Of a DNA stretch of 64,000 nucleotides, positions 46,124 to 54,953 are shown piece after piece (the first letter of the stretch is position 1; the number at the start of each line of letters is the position of its first letter). The position numbers were made by a program, and so were the translations under genes. Below the pieces are notes generated by a model, which saw only the letters and a program-made list of their open reading frames with translations, did not search any database and was not told the origin of the DNA. Origin of the DNA: RUG13091 sp045113315 (GTDB lineage Bacteria > Bacillota_I > Bacilli_A > RFN20 > CAG-826); assembly GCA_045113315.1 (NCBI GenBank), contig JBGUIX010000006.1, positions 268,295-332,294 on the forward strand. The letters are read 5' to 3'.

Positions 46124-46663
46124 TTAATAATTCTTTTCTTTGAGCTCGAAATAGCTTTGTGGATGATTACATGCTGGGCACACTTTTGGAGCTTCTTTTC
46201 CAACATGAATATGACCACAGTTACGGCATTTCCAAACGACGACATCAGGAGCGATAAAGACTTTACCTTCTTTGACGTTTTCTAATAATTTTAGATATCT
46301 TTTTTCATGTTCCGCTTCGATCTTACCAACTAATTCAAATTTAGCGGCGATTTCCGTAAAGCCTTCTTCTCTAGCAACTTGGGCAAATTCTTTATACATA
46401 TCTGTCCATTCATAATTTTCACCTTCAGCAGCGGCTTTTAAGTTTTCGGCTGTAGTTGGAATATCTCCACCACATAAATATTTAAACCAAAGTTTAGCGT
46501 GTTCTTTTTCGTTTTCTGCTGTTTCTAAGAAAATAGCAGCAATTTGTTCAAATCCTTCTTTTTTGGCTTTGCTAGCAAAATAGGTATATTTGTTTCTAGC
46601 TTGGCTTTCACCCGCAAATGCGGCTTGTAAATTTTTCTCAGTTCTTGAGCCTTTTAATTCCAT
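46124..46663 (-). CDS. rubrerythrin
   Basis: A 179-residue non-haem iron peroxidase protecting anaerobes from hydrogen peroxide. The N-terminal ferritin-like domain gives the diiron ligands (GESQARNKYTYFA, ENEKEHAKLWF, KIEAEHEKRYLKLL); the C-terminal rubredoxin-like domain has CRNCGHIHVG and CPACNHPQ. Its presence supports an anaerobic, oxygen-exposed lifestyle. Monocistronic, with a GGAGGAAACA ribosome site. Confidence 0.95.
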   Translation of the reverse strand: MELKGSRTEKNLQAAFAGESQARNKYTYFASKAKKEGFEQIAAIFLETAENEKEHAKLWFKYLCGGDIPTTAENLKAAAEGENYEWTDMYKEFAQVAREEGFTEIAAKFELVGKIEAEHEKRYLKLLENVKEGKVFIAPDVVVWKCRNCGHIHVGKEAPKVCPACNHPQSYFELKEKNY

Positions 46664-46703
46664 GATTGTTTCCTCCGAATAATTTAAAAATTATCCATAA
46701 CCA

Positions 46704-47738
46704 TTATATAAGATTCTTTAAGCTTTTGTCTTGTAAAAAATCTAGTATTTCTAGGTATGAATTAAATTGAACATTTTTTGTCTTAAAATATAGTTCATTG
46801 ATGATCCTATCATAATCGTTTTCCGCTTTAAGATAGTTGCTATCATCATAGTTAGATAAAGATTCTTCAATAACTGTTAATAGACATCTTCTTAGCATCG
46901 CTAATATTGATTTCTCTAACCAATAGTTAACCTCTAAATTAGTGGTTTTTAACATCCTTATAAATTTCATATATAAAGGCAAACCATCTTCTGGGTTATG
47001 CCAGATATCGATGAATAAATAATCAAATTGAGATAGATCTTTTTGTACGTATTTAAAAGCGTTATCTTCCACTATTTCGATCTTATCTTTATATTCAAAC
47101 AAGGGAAGAATGTGTTTTTTAAAAATCTCGATAATAATTGGGTCTTTTTCTATAACTACGACTTTTTTAACATTTTCCTTTATCGCTGACATGATTGGGA
47201 AATAGCCTAAGCCAAGGCCGAACGCTAAGACATTACCGTGAGAGGATTCTATGGTTTCTTTCATCGTATTAATTTCATTAGGATCAGTGCTCATCCAAGT
47301 GACATCATTCTTATTAACCACTAAATATTTAAAGGGTTTATTGAAATAACCTATTTTACTAACCTCAATAAAATTGTCTTTGATATCGATATCATCATAA
47401 GGTAGCAATTGATATGGTTTAAAAGTTAAATATGTTAGTTCATATTCTTTATTCTTAAATGGCTTAGGTAAGATATGGTTTCGATAATAATTATTTAAAT
47501 AATCTTTTTCATCGATTTCCTTTATTGATGGAAGGATTCTAGTATCATAAAAATATTTATCTTCTTTATCAGATAGATTTAATTCAAATTCTTTCGCGAT
47601 ATCTTTAGAACTTATTCTTCTATCTTTAGATATAAAACAAGATTCAAAGAGAATATCTGCTGCAGCGATATTCATATTTTTATCTAATAGAAGTTTCTCT
47701 AATTTATCTTTATCGTTTTTATTTAATCTAATAATCAC
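46704..47738 (-). CDS. SAM-dependent methyltransferase-like (spermidine synthase fold)
   Basis: A 344-residue protein. The class I Rossmann motif is VLAFGLGLGYFPIMSA near residue 170, followed by KVVVIEKDPIIIEIF and a spermidine-synthase-like FDYLFIDIWH. The first 140 residues are unrelated to known families I can name. The start is GTG. The SAM-binding fold is confident; activity (methyltransferase or aminopropyltransferase) is not known. Confidence 0.65.
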   Translation of the reverse strand: MIIRLNKNDKDKLEKLLLDKNMNIAAADILFESCFISKDRRISSKDIAKEFELNLSDKEDKYFYDTRILPSIKEIDEKDYLNNYYRNHILPKPFKNKEYELTYLTFKPYQLLPYDDIDIKDNFIEVSKIGYFNKPFKYLVVNKNDVTWMSTDPNEINTMKETIESSHGNVLAFGLGLGYFPIMSAIKENVKKVVVIEKDPIIIEIFKKHILPLFEYKDKIEIVEDNAFKYVQKDLSQFDYLFIDIWHNPEDGLPLYMKFIRMLKTTNLEVNYWLEKSILAMLRRCLLTVIEESLSNYDDSNYLKAENDYDRIINELYFKTKNVQFNSYLEILDFLQDKSLKNLI

Positions 47739-47817
47739 GTAATTATCTTAAATTATTTTTATTTTATAAAAAACAAAAACATATAATTATGCTATATTTA
47801 TAGCGGAGGTATAAGAA

Positions 47818-48039
47818 ATGGCGAAAATTAAAAATGATTACTTTGGATTACCATGGATTGCCAGTTTAATCTTATGCATCATCCCCATTACTTCTTGGAT
47901 CTTTGGTTTTGTAACTAGATTCTCTGAAGGACATTGGGTGTGTGCGTTAGTAAGATTAATCTTTGGCTGGAACATCATTTGGATTTTAGATATTATCTTT
48001 ATGATCTTCACCCATCACATCTTTAAGTTATTCAACTAA
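47818..48039 (+). CDS. small two-span membrane protein
   Basis: A 73-residue protein with two hydrophobic segments (LPWIASLILCIIPITSWIFGF and VCALVRLIFGWNIIWILDIIFM) and Trp-rich interfaces. A strong CGGAGGTATAAG ribosome site and a following terminator show it is a real, separately transcribed gene. Small proteins of this layout are widespread in Bacilli; function unknown. Confidence 0.75.
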   Translation: MAKIKNDYFGLPWIASLILCIIPITSWIFGFVTRFSEGHWVCALVRLIFGWNIIWILDIIFMIFTHHIFKLFN

Positions 48040-48040
48040 T

Positions 48041-48065
48041 AAGCAGGTTTTCCTGCTTTTTTTCT
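48041..48065 (+). terminator. terminator of the 73-residue gene
   Basis: Plus-strand stem AAGCAGG / CCTGCTT, TTTT loop, TTTTTT tail. Confidence 0.92.
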
Positions 48066-48533
48066 ATGTTTCTTAACATTTTATTTGCGTTATCCACTAC
48101 TTTGCTATTTGAAGGATTAATATATTTTTTCGTTAGTAAATATAACTTCAAATCCTCTTTAATCATGGGCTTATCAAATATCATCTTAAATGTGACGATG
48201 AACCTCTTATTAAATGTAGTTAATACGAATCAATATCTCATCACTTTGATTAGCTTTGAAATTTTCACCTTCCTTGTGGAAGCTTTTGTCTTTTATTTGT
48301 TTTCGAAAGAAAAATTATATTTATGTTTTCTATATTCTTTGACCGCGAACATCCTTTCTTTAACTATCGGATATCTATTTAATCTAGGTGAAATAGCAAA
48401 AGAAAAAGGATTAGTTCTAATCCTTTCACTTATATTTTTAAATCTTTATTTAGGCCTTCTTTTCGCGGCGTTTTTTCTTAACGGCAAAAACGATAAGAAC
48501 AGTAATACCGCCAATAAGGCTAAAAACGAATGA
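48066..48533 (+). CDS. multi-span membrane protein, unrecognised
   Basis: A 155-residue hydrophobic protein with about five membrane segments and a Lys/Asn-rich tail. Its ATG lies immediately after the upstream terminator, with no ribosome site, so it may be read only by readthrough or start later. The last 84 bases overlap the convergent gene at 48450. The hydrophobic pattern is protein-like, but the evidence for expression is weak. Confidence 0.5.
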   Translation: MFLNILFALSTTLLFEGLIYFFVSKYNFKSSLIMGLSNIILNVTMNLLLNVVNTNQYLITLISFEIFTFLVEAFVFYLFSKEKLYLCFLYSLTANILSLTIGYLFNLGEIAKEKGLVLILSLIFLNLYLGLLFAAFFLNGKNDKNSNTANKAKNE

Positions 48534-49238
48534 GCCAGCAATTACCCAGAATATTACCGTAATAGCGGTTCCAAGCCCTTTATTTTTCTTTCTACCTTTA
48601 GCCTGAATAATCTTATTAATCTTTATATCTTCATTCGGATCAATTAATTCATCTAATATAATAGAAAAAGTTTCATTATAGATATTAGAGACATCAATCA
48701 CATATCTAGTTTCTAAATAATCAAAATCGATGAGATAAGAATAATAATAGTCATCTTCTTTAAGGTCACTAACTTTATAGTTATAGTAATATCTTTCTAA
48801 ATCTTTGTCGTAAGTAGAATTGATATATTGAATGGAAGAATATTTTGCCTCATTTAAATTATTTAAGGCGTTGCCCTTAAAAGTGATTAGATTACTGTCT
48901 AATGCAAATTTTGAATTAATATAACCTAAATAAGTACGGCTTTGACCTGGTGCTAAACACTCATTATTTAAACAATCGATATGATGAGATAAATAAGTGT
49001 TAGATTTATCTTTATCATAGATAAAATAGAAATTATCATCAATCTCTAGATATCTAGCACCAATATTAGTAACTTGAAAAGAAAATGGATATTTATATTC
49101 TTCCGTCTCATCATCAACTACGAAATTATGAACCAAAAAGTCGTTATATTCTTCCGTGAAAGCTTGAGGAGCGGGAGAATTTGCTAAAAATGATATTGGA
49201 AATAACGCTATTAGGGGTAAAAGATAAATCTTTTTCAT
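48450..49238 (-). CDS. secreted protein with C-terminal membrane anchor, unrecognised
   Basis: About 262 residues from MKKIYLLPLIALFPISFLAN; an upstream frame to 49274 is rejected because the signal peptide begins here. The signal is followed by a beta-rich extracytoplasmic domain of about 190 residues, one C-terminal membrane segment (VIFWVIAGSFVFSLIGGITVLIVFA) and a Lys/Arg tail that stops transfer. No family recognised. Confidence 0.65.
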   Translation of the reverse strand: MKKIYLLPLIALFPISFLANSPAPQAFTEEYNDFLVHNFVVDDETEEYKYPFSFQVTNIGARYLEIDDNFYFIYDKDKSNTYLSHHIDCLNNECLAPGQSRTYLGYINSKFALDSNLITFKGNALNNLNEAKYSSIQYINSTYDKDLERYYYNYKVSDLKEDDYYYSYLIDFDYLETRYVIDVSNIYNETFSIILDELIDPNEDIKINKIIQAKGRKKNKGLGTAITVIFWVIAGSFVFSLIGGITVLIVFAVKKKRREKKA

Positions 49239-49367
49239 CTTTTTAAATATAACAAAACTGCCTATAAATGGCAATAACGCCTATACACGCAAAGGGGATG
49301 CATATATAGGCGATATTGGTAATATTAGTTCAGCCATAAGCCAAACTTAAGATAGAATATACGATTT

Positions 49368-49395
49368 ATAAAAAAGGTTGAATAGTACAACCTCT
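49368..49395 (-). terminator. terminator of the TetR gene at 49423
   Basis: Minus-strand stem AGGTTG / CAACCT, loop TACTATT, TTTTTTATA tail. Confidence 0.8.
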
Positions 49396-49422
49396 TTTAA
49401 GACATTTTATATATTTGTTGTT

Positions 49423-49938
49423 TCACTCTTTAATGAGCAAAGAATGAATGAATTCGGCTAATTCGCGGCTATCTTCTTCAAAATCGTTATAAGCCCAGGT
49501 CATCGCCACACTTAAAATAATGCCAACATTAATATGTGCTTTATAGCGATCTTTAATTGTTTCATAAGGAAGCTTTTTATATAAAGCCATTCTCTGATCA
49601 AATTTTAAGAAAAGATATTTTCTATTCTCTGGCAAAACATCTAAAAGTTTTATGGTTTTTTGCTTAATGCCTTTCAAGAAAAAATCAATCACATCAACAA
49701 TAGATTTTTCATCTCTAGAAATAAAAGCGGGTTTATAAGTCTTAACTATATAATCCTTGATGTCATCACAAGTATCGTTTAAAACATCATCGATGGAAGA
49801 ATAGGAACGATAAAATGACGCCCTTGCCACTCCAGAAAATTTCACTAAATCAGTAACGGTAATATCTAAATATTCCTTTTTACCTAATAAAGTAATCATG
49901 CCACTTTTTAAAGCACTTTTAACGTCATTTTGTCTCAT
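49423..49938 (-). CDS. TetR family transcriptional regulator
   Basis: About 171 residues. The helix-turn-helix reads LDITVTDLVKFSGVARASFYRSY, followed by a helical C-terminal domain. The ATG at 49938 is preferred; a GTG at 49965 would put the first codons inside the palindrome between this gene and the divergent reductase. Upstream of the ATG there is no ribosome site, so initiation may be leaderless. Likely autoregulatory and controlling the reductase. Confidence 0.85.
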   Translation of the reverse strand: MRQNDVKSALKSGMITLLGKKEYLDITVTDLVKFSGVARASFYRSYSSIDDVLNDTCDDIKDYIVKTYKPAFISRDEKSIVDVIDFFLKGIKQKTIKLLDVLPENRKYLFLKFDQRMALYKKLPYETIKDRYKAHINVGIILSVAMTWAYNDFEEDSRELAEFIHSLLIKE

Positions 49939-49957
49939 GTCATCATTATAAATTAAT

Positions 49958-49974
49958 TGAGACACTTTGTCTCA
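49958..49974. promoter_or_regulatory. TetR operator overlapping the reductase -35 box
   Basis: TGAGACACTTTGTCTCA is a perfect palindrome with 7-base arms and a 3-base centre. The right arm overlaps TTGTCT (49967-49972), a plausible -35 box 18 bases from TATAAT at 49991-49996. Another TGTCTCA half-site sits at 49931-49937 over the TetR start. Confidence 0.65.
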
Positions 49975-50014
49975 TATTTTCTTTTTTATTTATAATTTGA
50001 TAAGATATTTCTCG

Positions 50015-50467
50015 ATGAAAGAAAATAAATACAACATATATTTAAAACAGATAGAAAGTATTATCGATAAGAACTTACCATTAGTGAGCAATCTAGCAAA
50101 TGTCGCTTCTATTTTAAAAGAGATGGAAAACATCAATTGGTGTGGTTTTTATCTAGCGAAAGAAGATTATTTATATCTTGGTCCATTTCAAGGCGATGTG
50201 GCTTGCACCACTATCAAAATCGGTCATGGAGTATGTGGCACTTCCTTTAAAAATAAAGAAACTATTATTGTTCCTAATGTTAATGAATTTAAAGGACATA
50301 TCGCTTGTTCTTCATTATCAAAAAGTGAGATAGTTGTTCCAATTATTAAAAATAATGAAGTCAAGGGAGTGATTGACATCGATTCTCCACTATATGATCG
50401 TTTTCATAATGAAGAAAAAGAATACCTTGAACAGGTATCCTTATTACTATCTAAATTAGATTATTAA
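50015..50467 (+). CDS. free methionine-(R)-sulfoxide reductase (GAF domain)
   Basis: About 150 residues from MKENKYN; the frame before 50015 covers the promoter. It is an fRMsr/YebR-type GAF protein: NWCGFYLAKEDYLYLGPFQG, VACTTIKIGHGVCGTSF, GHIACSSLSKSEIVVPI and VIDIDSPLYDRF. The family cysteines (in VACT, GVCG and HIAC) are all present. It reduces free methionine-R-sulfoxide, a repair of oxidative damage. The TetR palindrome in its promoter suggests inducible expression. Confidence 0.9.
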   Translation: MKENKYNIYLKQIESIIDKNLPLVSNLANVASILKEMENINWCGFYLAKEDYLYLGPFQGDVACTTIKIGHGVCGTSFKNKETIIVPNVNEFKGHIACSSLSKSEIVVPIIKNNEVKGVIDIDSPLYDRFHNEEKEYLEQVSLLLSKLDY

Positions 50468-51193
50468 TTAGTTTATATAATAAGACTGTGGTATATCAAT
50501 CACTGTTTGAAAGACGGCATCGATAGAAAAAGAGGCTCCTGTCATACCATATTCTAAATGTGTTAAATAACCACTTTTAAATTCGACGACTGATCCAAAG
50601 TTTTGAGCGTAATAATAATATCTTCCAGATTCTGAGTCATATTCATAGTTAGAAAAACTAAACATATGAATAGAAATTTCATGTGTAAAAATTTCGGTAT
50701 AACGATCTGTAAAATCTTTATATTGCTCCGTTCTTAAATAAGAATAATTACTTTGTCTTATATAGCAATATGTTTTGGAGCCACTTTTTTCATAATATAG
50801 TTCTCCACCGCTAGTATTGATGTGATAACCATTTTTAGTGAATTCTTCACGCTGAGTAACACCACCACTATAAGTGGTATAAGTCAAATTATAGTGATTG
50901 TTAAATTTACTTTTAGCCCCATTTTTAAATGAATTCCAAGTTATTTCACTCACTTGTTCGCCTTTTGCGTTTACATTTATTGGAGGGTTATTATCTTTTA
51001 ACTGATGAGCAGGAACAATGACTTTTCCTGATTCACTTGTTCCACCTTGAGAGGTGTTACTTGTGCCACTAGGCGCACTAGTATCAGATTGTTTAGCATC
51101 ACTATTTTTAGTTTCACTAGTTCCAGTATTAGTGTTACAAGCCACTAATAAAATAGCGCTACTAACTACTAAAAGTAATCTTTTGATATTCAT
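50468..51193 (-). CDS. lipoprotein, unrecognised
   Basis: A 241-residue lipoprotein: signal MNIKRLLLVVSSAILLVAC, then a Ser/Thr/Gly-rich linker of about 45 residues and a Tyr-rich beta domain. It is convergent with the reductase gene, the stops directly abutting. Low-complexity linkers of this kind place a domain away from the membrane. Function unknown. Confidence 0.7.
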   Translation of the reverse strand: MNIKRLLLVVSSAILLVACNTNTGTSETKNSDAKQSDTSAPSGTSNTSQGGTSESGKVIVPAHQLKDNNPPINVNAKGEQVSEITWNSFKNGAKSKFNNHYNLTYTTYSGGVTQREEFTKNGYHINTSGGELYYEKSGSKTYCYIRQSNYSYLRTEQYKDFTDRYTEIFTHEISIHMFSFSNYEYDSESGRYYYYAQNFGSVVEFKSGYLTHLEYGMTGASFSIDAVFQTVIDIPQSYYIN

Positions 51194-51235
51194 ACTTTTA
51201 TTAAAACAAATTATTTGATTAATTCAAACAATATT

Positions 51236-51265
51236 TAAAAAAGTCACCCCGCTGAAGGATGACTT
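51236..51265 (-). terminator. terminator of the DUF4097 gene
   Basis: Minus-strand stem AAGTCATCC / GGGTGACTT with one G-U pair and a TTTTTT tail. Confidence 0.85.
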
Positions 51266-51270
51266 AATAA

Positions 51271-52104
51271 TTATTCTTTAATTACCACTTTAATATCACC
51301 AGTGGATGTTTTAATTTTGCATAAAGGGCCACCAACTGTTGAACTAGGGACGTTAATTTTACCAGTAGAAGTCTTTGTTTCAAAGGTTTTACCGCTTAAT
51401 AGGCTTAATTCCACATCACCTGTAGAAGTTTCTATATCGATTAGTTCATGCGCGTCACACTCTTTAAAATGAACATTACCTGTAGAAGTATGACATTTTA
51501 TCTCTTCCGCATTCACATCTTTAAGATATTGACTACCTGTAGAAGTATATAAATGAGCTTTTTTCGCATTAGCTTCTAGAGTTATATTTCCGGTAGAAGC
51601 TTTCGCGTCTAATTCTTCTTTAATTTCTGATTTAATGGATAAATCACCTGTGGAAGATTGAATGGTTAAATTATTAAATGAATAATAATCAGGAATAATA
51701 ACATCACCGGTTGAGATATTGATAACGGCATTATTAAAGTCTTTAGAAGGAACATGCACTGTGATTTTCATATTTGACCAGGAGAAATTAAATGGATATT
51801 CATACCATTTTCTCATATCCACTTTAGTGATGTTTAAAGTTCCATCTTTTACTTCAACGTTATGATAATATTTTTCTTTTTCTACACAGACTATTTTTGC
51901 GGTTTCGTTTTCTGAAACTTTAAATTCTAAATCCGCGGTGGAAAGATTGATATTCATGTTAGAAAATTCATTCACTTCATATTCTCTAGTGACTGTTTTG
52001 TTATTAACATTATTATTAATCACACAGAAAGTGATAAAACCTGCGGTCGCTAAAGTTAAAATAGAACCTGAAACAATAATTCCAATTAATAAACCTTTGT
52101 TCAT
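51271..52104 (-). CDS. DUF4097 family beta-helix membrane protein
   Basis: A 277-residue protein with one N-terminal membrane segment (LIGIIVSGSILTLATAGFITF), then a right-handed beta-helix of about nine turns marked by repeated STGD/STGN/STGK (SSTGDLSIKS, ASTGNITLEA, TSTGSQYLKD, TSTGNVHFKE). This is the DUF4097 pattern, often linked to envelope-stress operons in Bacillota (LiaG-like). No such regulatory genes are near. Function unknown. Confidence 0.8.
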   Translation of the reverse strand: MNKGLLIGIIVSGSILTLATAGFITFCVINNNVNNKTVTREYEVNEFSNMNINLSTADLEFKVSENETAKIVCVEKEKYYHNVEVKDGTLNITKVDMRKWYEYPFNFSWSNMKITVHVPSKDFNNAVINISTGDVIIPDYYSFNNLTIQSSTGDLSIKSEIKEELDAKASTGNITLEANAKKAHLYTSTGSQYLKDVNAEEIKCHTSTGNVHFKECDAHELIDIETSTGDVELSLLSGKTFETKTSTGKINVPSSTVGGPLCKIKTSTGDIKVVIKE

Positions 52105-52141
52105 AATTTTTAAAACCTTTTATTTGAAACTATATTTATTA

Positions 52142-52555
52142 TTATTCTTTTATTTCATTAAGGAAAGATTCTAGTCGAATGAAATCATCTTTATTTGGTC
52201 GACCCTTATTGATAAAGATCCAACTAGCGACGGTATGGAATTCTTTACTAGAAACATTAATGCCTTCTTTATCACAAACTTTTTTGACCGCTTTTAAAGT
52301 GCTAGCTCCACTCGCGGAACTATTGATATTAACTAGAGTTTTGATCTTTTCTTTGTTATTTCTTAAAAATTGTTTAATCTCTTTATCAACATCCGCGGCA
52401 TACATCGCATTAACAAGTAATAATTGTTCCACTTCTTCTTCTAAAGGATGGGTTATATCTAAAGCGGGGACATTGATTTTATCTTCGATGAATTTAGCAA
52501 TCTTTTCCGTGTTGCCTTTTTTACTTTTTGTGTAATACCTAATCGCAATTTTCAT
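52142..52555 (-). CDS. flavodoxin family protein
   Basis: A 137-residue protein with a flavodoxin fold: IRYYTKSKKGNTEKIAKFI (FMN phosphate loop, usually SxTGNT) and LLLVNAMYAADVDKEIKQFL. It probably carries low-potential electrons. The phosphate loop keeps KGNTEKIA but has Lys where Thr is usual. A GGAGATTACACCG ribosome site is present. Confidence 0.75.
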   Translation of the reverse strand: MKIAIRYYTKSKKGNTEKIAKFIEDKINVPALDITHPLEEEVEQLLLVNAMYAADVDKEIKQFLRNNKEKIKTLVNINSSASGASTLKAVKKVCDKEGINVSSKEFHTVASWIFINKGRPNKDDFIRLESFLNEIKE

Positions 52556-52627
52556 CGGTGTAATCTCCTTTTCTGCTTAATTTATATCGCGTGAGACATA
52601 TTATTGTAAATATTATTTTTATGAAAA

Positions 52628-52690
52628 AAGACCACCATTAGGGCCTATTATCTTCGTTTGGGAGCAGTATACAAATGTGATACATTTTCA
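52628..52690. repeat. element E1: hairpin plus GTGATAC-type box
   Basis: A terminator-like hairpin (GACCACC/GGGCC region, T-run on the minus strand) is followed by GGGAGCAGTATACAAATGTGATAC. The box has the same pattern as those at 55959 and 60464. It lies just past the Fic gene stop. Confidence 0.45.
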
Positions 52691-52712
52691 ACATATCTTT
52701 AGCTGGATTGAG

Positions 52713-53315
52713 TTATAGATAATAAATGATTTTAGAAATGATAGCTCTTAATTTATCGTTGTTCCCATTAACGCTTTCAAAACTAGCAACAATATTCTCT
52801 TCAGCACTGATTTTGGACCAGTCAAAGCCATATCCATTTTTAAGACCAATATATCTAATAAATTCTCTTTGGGTTCTACCATTGCCTTCTCTAAAAGGAT
52901 GAAGAGCATTTATATCCGCTAAAAGATTAGTGACACGGCTAATGAAATCTTCTTTTGGAATACCTTGAAAGTAGTTATCTCTTTTTAAATTAGTAAAAAT
53001 GTCTTTAGCGTAGGATTCGATGTATTGTGGAAGACAAAACAAATTACCCTTTGCAATCGCAACAGTCCTTACTTTGCCTGCCCAAAAGAATAAATCTTGG
53101 AACAAATAAAAATGAATCGCTTTTAAGTGCTCAAAATCTAGGTTGCCATCTATTGGTTTATTCAATAATTCGGATTGTCTCAAGCCACTATAAAGACGTT
53201 CGACCTTATAAAAGGTTTCCTCGTCTTGTATATTTAGTTTATTTATTAAAACATCACTGTCTCGATAACAGTAGATGCCCTTTTCATCTAAATAAGAATA
53301 TTTATATTTGTCCAT
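52713..53315 (-). CDS. Fic domain AMPylase toxin
   Basis: A 200-residue Fic protein. The full motif HPFREGNGRTQR is at residues 139-150, with His139 as the base and the Arg/Gly/Asn loop for ATP. The flap region is FFWAGKVRTVAIAKGNLFC. Fic toxins transfer AMP to a target protein such as gyrase or topoisomerase IV. No inhibitory (S/T)xxxE(G/N) helix is seen at either end of this protein; it is instead provided by the small gene overlapping its start, so this is a class I Fic pair. Confidence 0.93.
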   Translation of the reverse strand: MDKYKYSYLDEKGIYCYRDSDVLINKLNIQDEETFYKVERLYSGLRQSELLNKPIDGNLDFEHLKAIHFYLFQDLFFWAGKVRTVAIAKGNLFCLPQYIESYAKDIFTNLKRDNYFQGIPKEDFISRVTNLLADINALHPFREGNGRTQREFIRYIGLKNGYGFDWSKISAEENIVASFESVNGNNDKLRAIISKIIYYL

Positions 53316-53478
53316 TAATTCCTAAACTGGCGTTGAGCTGTCTAAAAGCCTCTTCTCTAGTAATTTCTCCATCAACAACTTTAGATATTAACTCAATATC
53401 AAAATCACTTAATGGCATACCTTCTAACGACATAGTTGCATTAACATCTTTGATTATTTTTTCAGCTTTTTTACTCAT
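53302..53478 (-). CDS. VbhA-like antitoxin of the Fic toxin
   Basis: A 58-residue gene. The protein begins MSKKAEKIIKDVNATMSLEG and continues with DFDIELISKVVDGEITREEAFRQL. Residues 15-20 (T-MSL-E-G) match the Fic-inhibition motif (S/T)xxxE(G/N), and the DGEIT-EEA part is the usual tail of VbhA-family antitoxins. It overlaps the Fic start by 14 bases, placing antitoxin before toxin in one operon. Motif and position together give strong support. Confidence 0.88.
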   Translation of the reverse strand: MSKKAEKIIKDVNATMSLEGMPLSDFDIELISKVVDGEITREEAFRQLNASLGINGQI

Positions 53479-53534
53479 GAATTAATTATACATTATCAAT
53501 CAAATATAATCATTATTTAATTAAATTAAAAACT

Positions 53535-53635
53535 AAAAAACAGTACCGATTTCTATCAGTACTGTTATATACACTTGGCCTTTTTGGACTATTTTGATAC
53601 ATCCGGACCCTTTTACTAAAATCCGAACACCTATA
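53535..53635. repeat. element E2: hairpin plus IS21-like boxes
   Basis: A hairpin ACAGTACCGAT / ATCAGTACTGT (compare 55921 and 57405) is followed by boxes that on the minus strand read TGTTCGGATTTTAG and GTCCGGATGTATCA. This resembles the repeated ends of IS21-family elements. No transposase is present. Confidence 0.45.
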
Positions 53636-53717
53636 AATTAACGTGTGGATTTAAGTCTGCATGAACGTAATGATAAACATCTTTAGTCAAAATATGCCTT
53701 AAATATGTCACATCAAT

Positions 53718-54893
53718 CTATTTAGCGTGATAATTGCCATCATCTTTGTTATAAACAAATGGGTTAGGATAATCTGGTAGATGGACTTTAAAAGAATTAT
53801 TAGTCGGGTCATAATCGTACTTAGGAGTTAAGTACTTGTTATCCCCATATACGGTTCCATATGCACTTGTGCATTCATCAAGGTCTTGATAGATAGAAAG
53901 TTCGAATTGTTGAGGAGCAGCGAATGAAGCTTCACCGTCGACAATGCAAGTAACTTTCATGACTGGATCATCAAAATTATCGAATTTGTTATATTGATGG
54001 AATGTATTTTCTTTAAATCTATAGATTACATCTATTGAAGCACCATTATATTTACCATAGAATCTTAATCCATCTTCATCAAAGAATTCATAGTGATAAT
54101 AATCACCACTAAATTCGCCAGGACAGCCATTAATCATTGCGCCTTCAGTGTATAAATCTAAATAGGTGATTATTAACCAGTCTGGTCCTGGTTCCATATA
54201 CTTTCCACCAAAATTAAAGTGTTGATTATTTGTCCAGTTATTATAATCAGGCATAACATCAATAACATCGGTTTTGGTGACACCTTTATAAGTAATTTTG
54301 ATGTCAAATTCATCCCAAACAGATGTATCCACTTGAGAATAATCAAATGTCATATCATCAAAGTGGACTACATAGCTAGTTACTTCTTCACCATCAACGA
54401 TGACAGGTTTCACAAGTGAAACAGTTGCACCCTCGTCTACTCCTAAAAAGTTAGTCGTTTCAGATGTATATTCGCTAGCGCCTAAATCGACTTCAAATTC
54501 GAAATCAACTTCGAAGTCTTTAAAGTTTGAGGTGCTCTTATATGTAGCAGTTACTTCTAAATCAGAAGTGATATTATCAAAAGGTTTATCCCAACCTTCA
54601 AATTCATAATAATTATCAACATCAGCAGGTTTACTTGGATCTTCGCCTTTATAGGTAGCGCTTTCTCCAGGTTCAACTTTTGTTTGATAAAGAACTGATC
54701 CATCATAATTCTTAAAAACGACATCATATTTTGTAGTTGAAGATGTAGATGAAGTTGTAGAAGTAGATGAGGATGTAGATGAAGATGTGGATGAAACATC
54801 TTGTTTTATTTTGCAAGCCCCTAAAAAGGGTATAAGCATCGTGGATGATGTCACTAATAATAATGATTTAGTTATCTTTCTCATTTTGTTCAC
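53718..54893 (-). CDS. lipoprotein with InlB-type repeat
   Basis: A 391-residue lipoprotein: signal with LLVTSSTMLIPFLGAC, a Ser/Thr stretch, then a Listeria-Bacteroides (InlB B-type) repeat (YDVVFKNYDGSVLYQTKVEP, ending EGWDKPFDNITSDLEVTATY). A 270-residue beta-rich domain follows with no recognised family. Likely a surface-attached binding protein. The gene is bounded on both sides by the hairpin-box elements of this region. Confidence 0.75.
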   Translation of the reverse strand: MNKMRKITKSLLLVTSSTMLIPFLGACKIKQDVSSTSSSTSSSTSTTSSTSSTTKYDVVFKNYDGSVLYQTKVEPGESATYKGEDPSKPADVDNYYEFEGWDKPFDNITSDLEVTATYKSTSNFKDFEVDFEFEVDLGASEYTSETTNFLGVDEGATVSLVKPVIVDGEEVTSYVVHFDDMTFDYSQVDTSVWDEFDIKITYKGVTKTDVIDVMPDYNNWTNNQHFNFGGKYMEPGPDWLIITYLDLYTEGAMINGCPGEFSGDYYHYEFFDEDGLRFYGKYNGASIDVIYRFKENTFHQYNKFDNFDDPVMKVTCIVDGEASFAAPQQFELSIYQDLDECTSAYGTVYGDNKYLTPKYDYDPTNNSFKVHLPDYPNPFVYNKDDGNYHAK

Positions 54894-54953
54894 CTCAAGA
54901 AATATCGCTCTTAATATAAAATATTAGCTGTCACAAAAGTGCCACAGTAATAA

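Noticed and set aside
53631..53714. Open 27-codon stretch in frame after the stop of the InlB-repeat lipoprotein
   Set aside because: No similarity or start codon; the lipoprotein ends naturally before it, and the stretch overlaps element E2.
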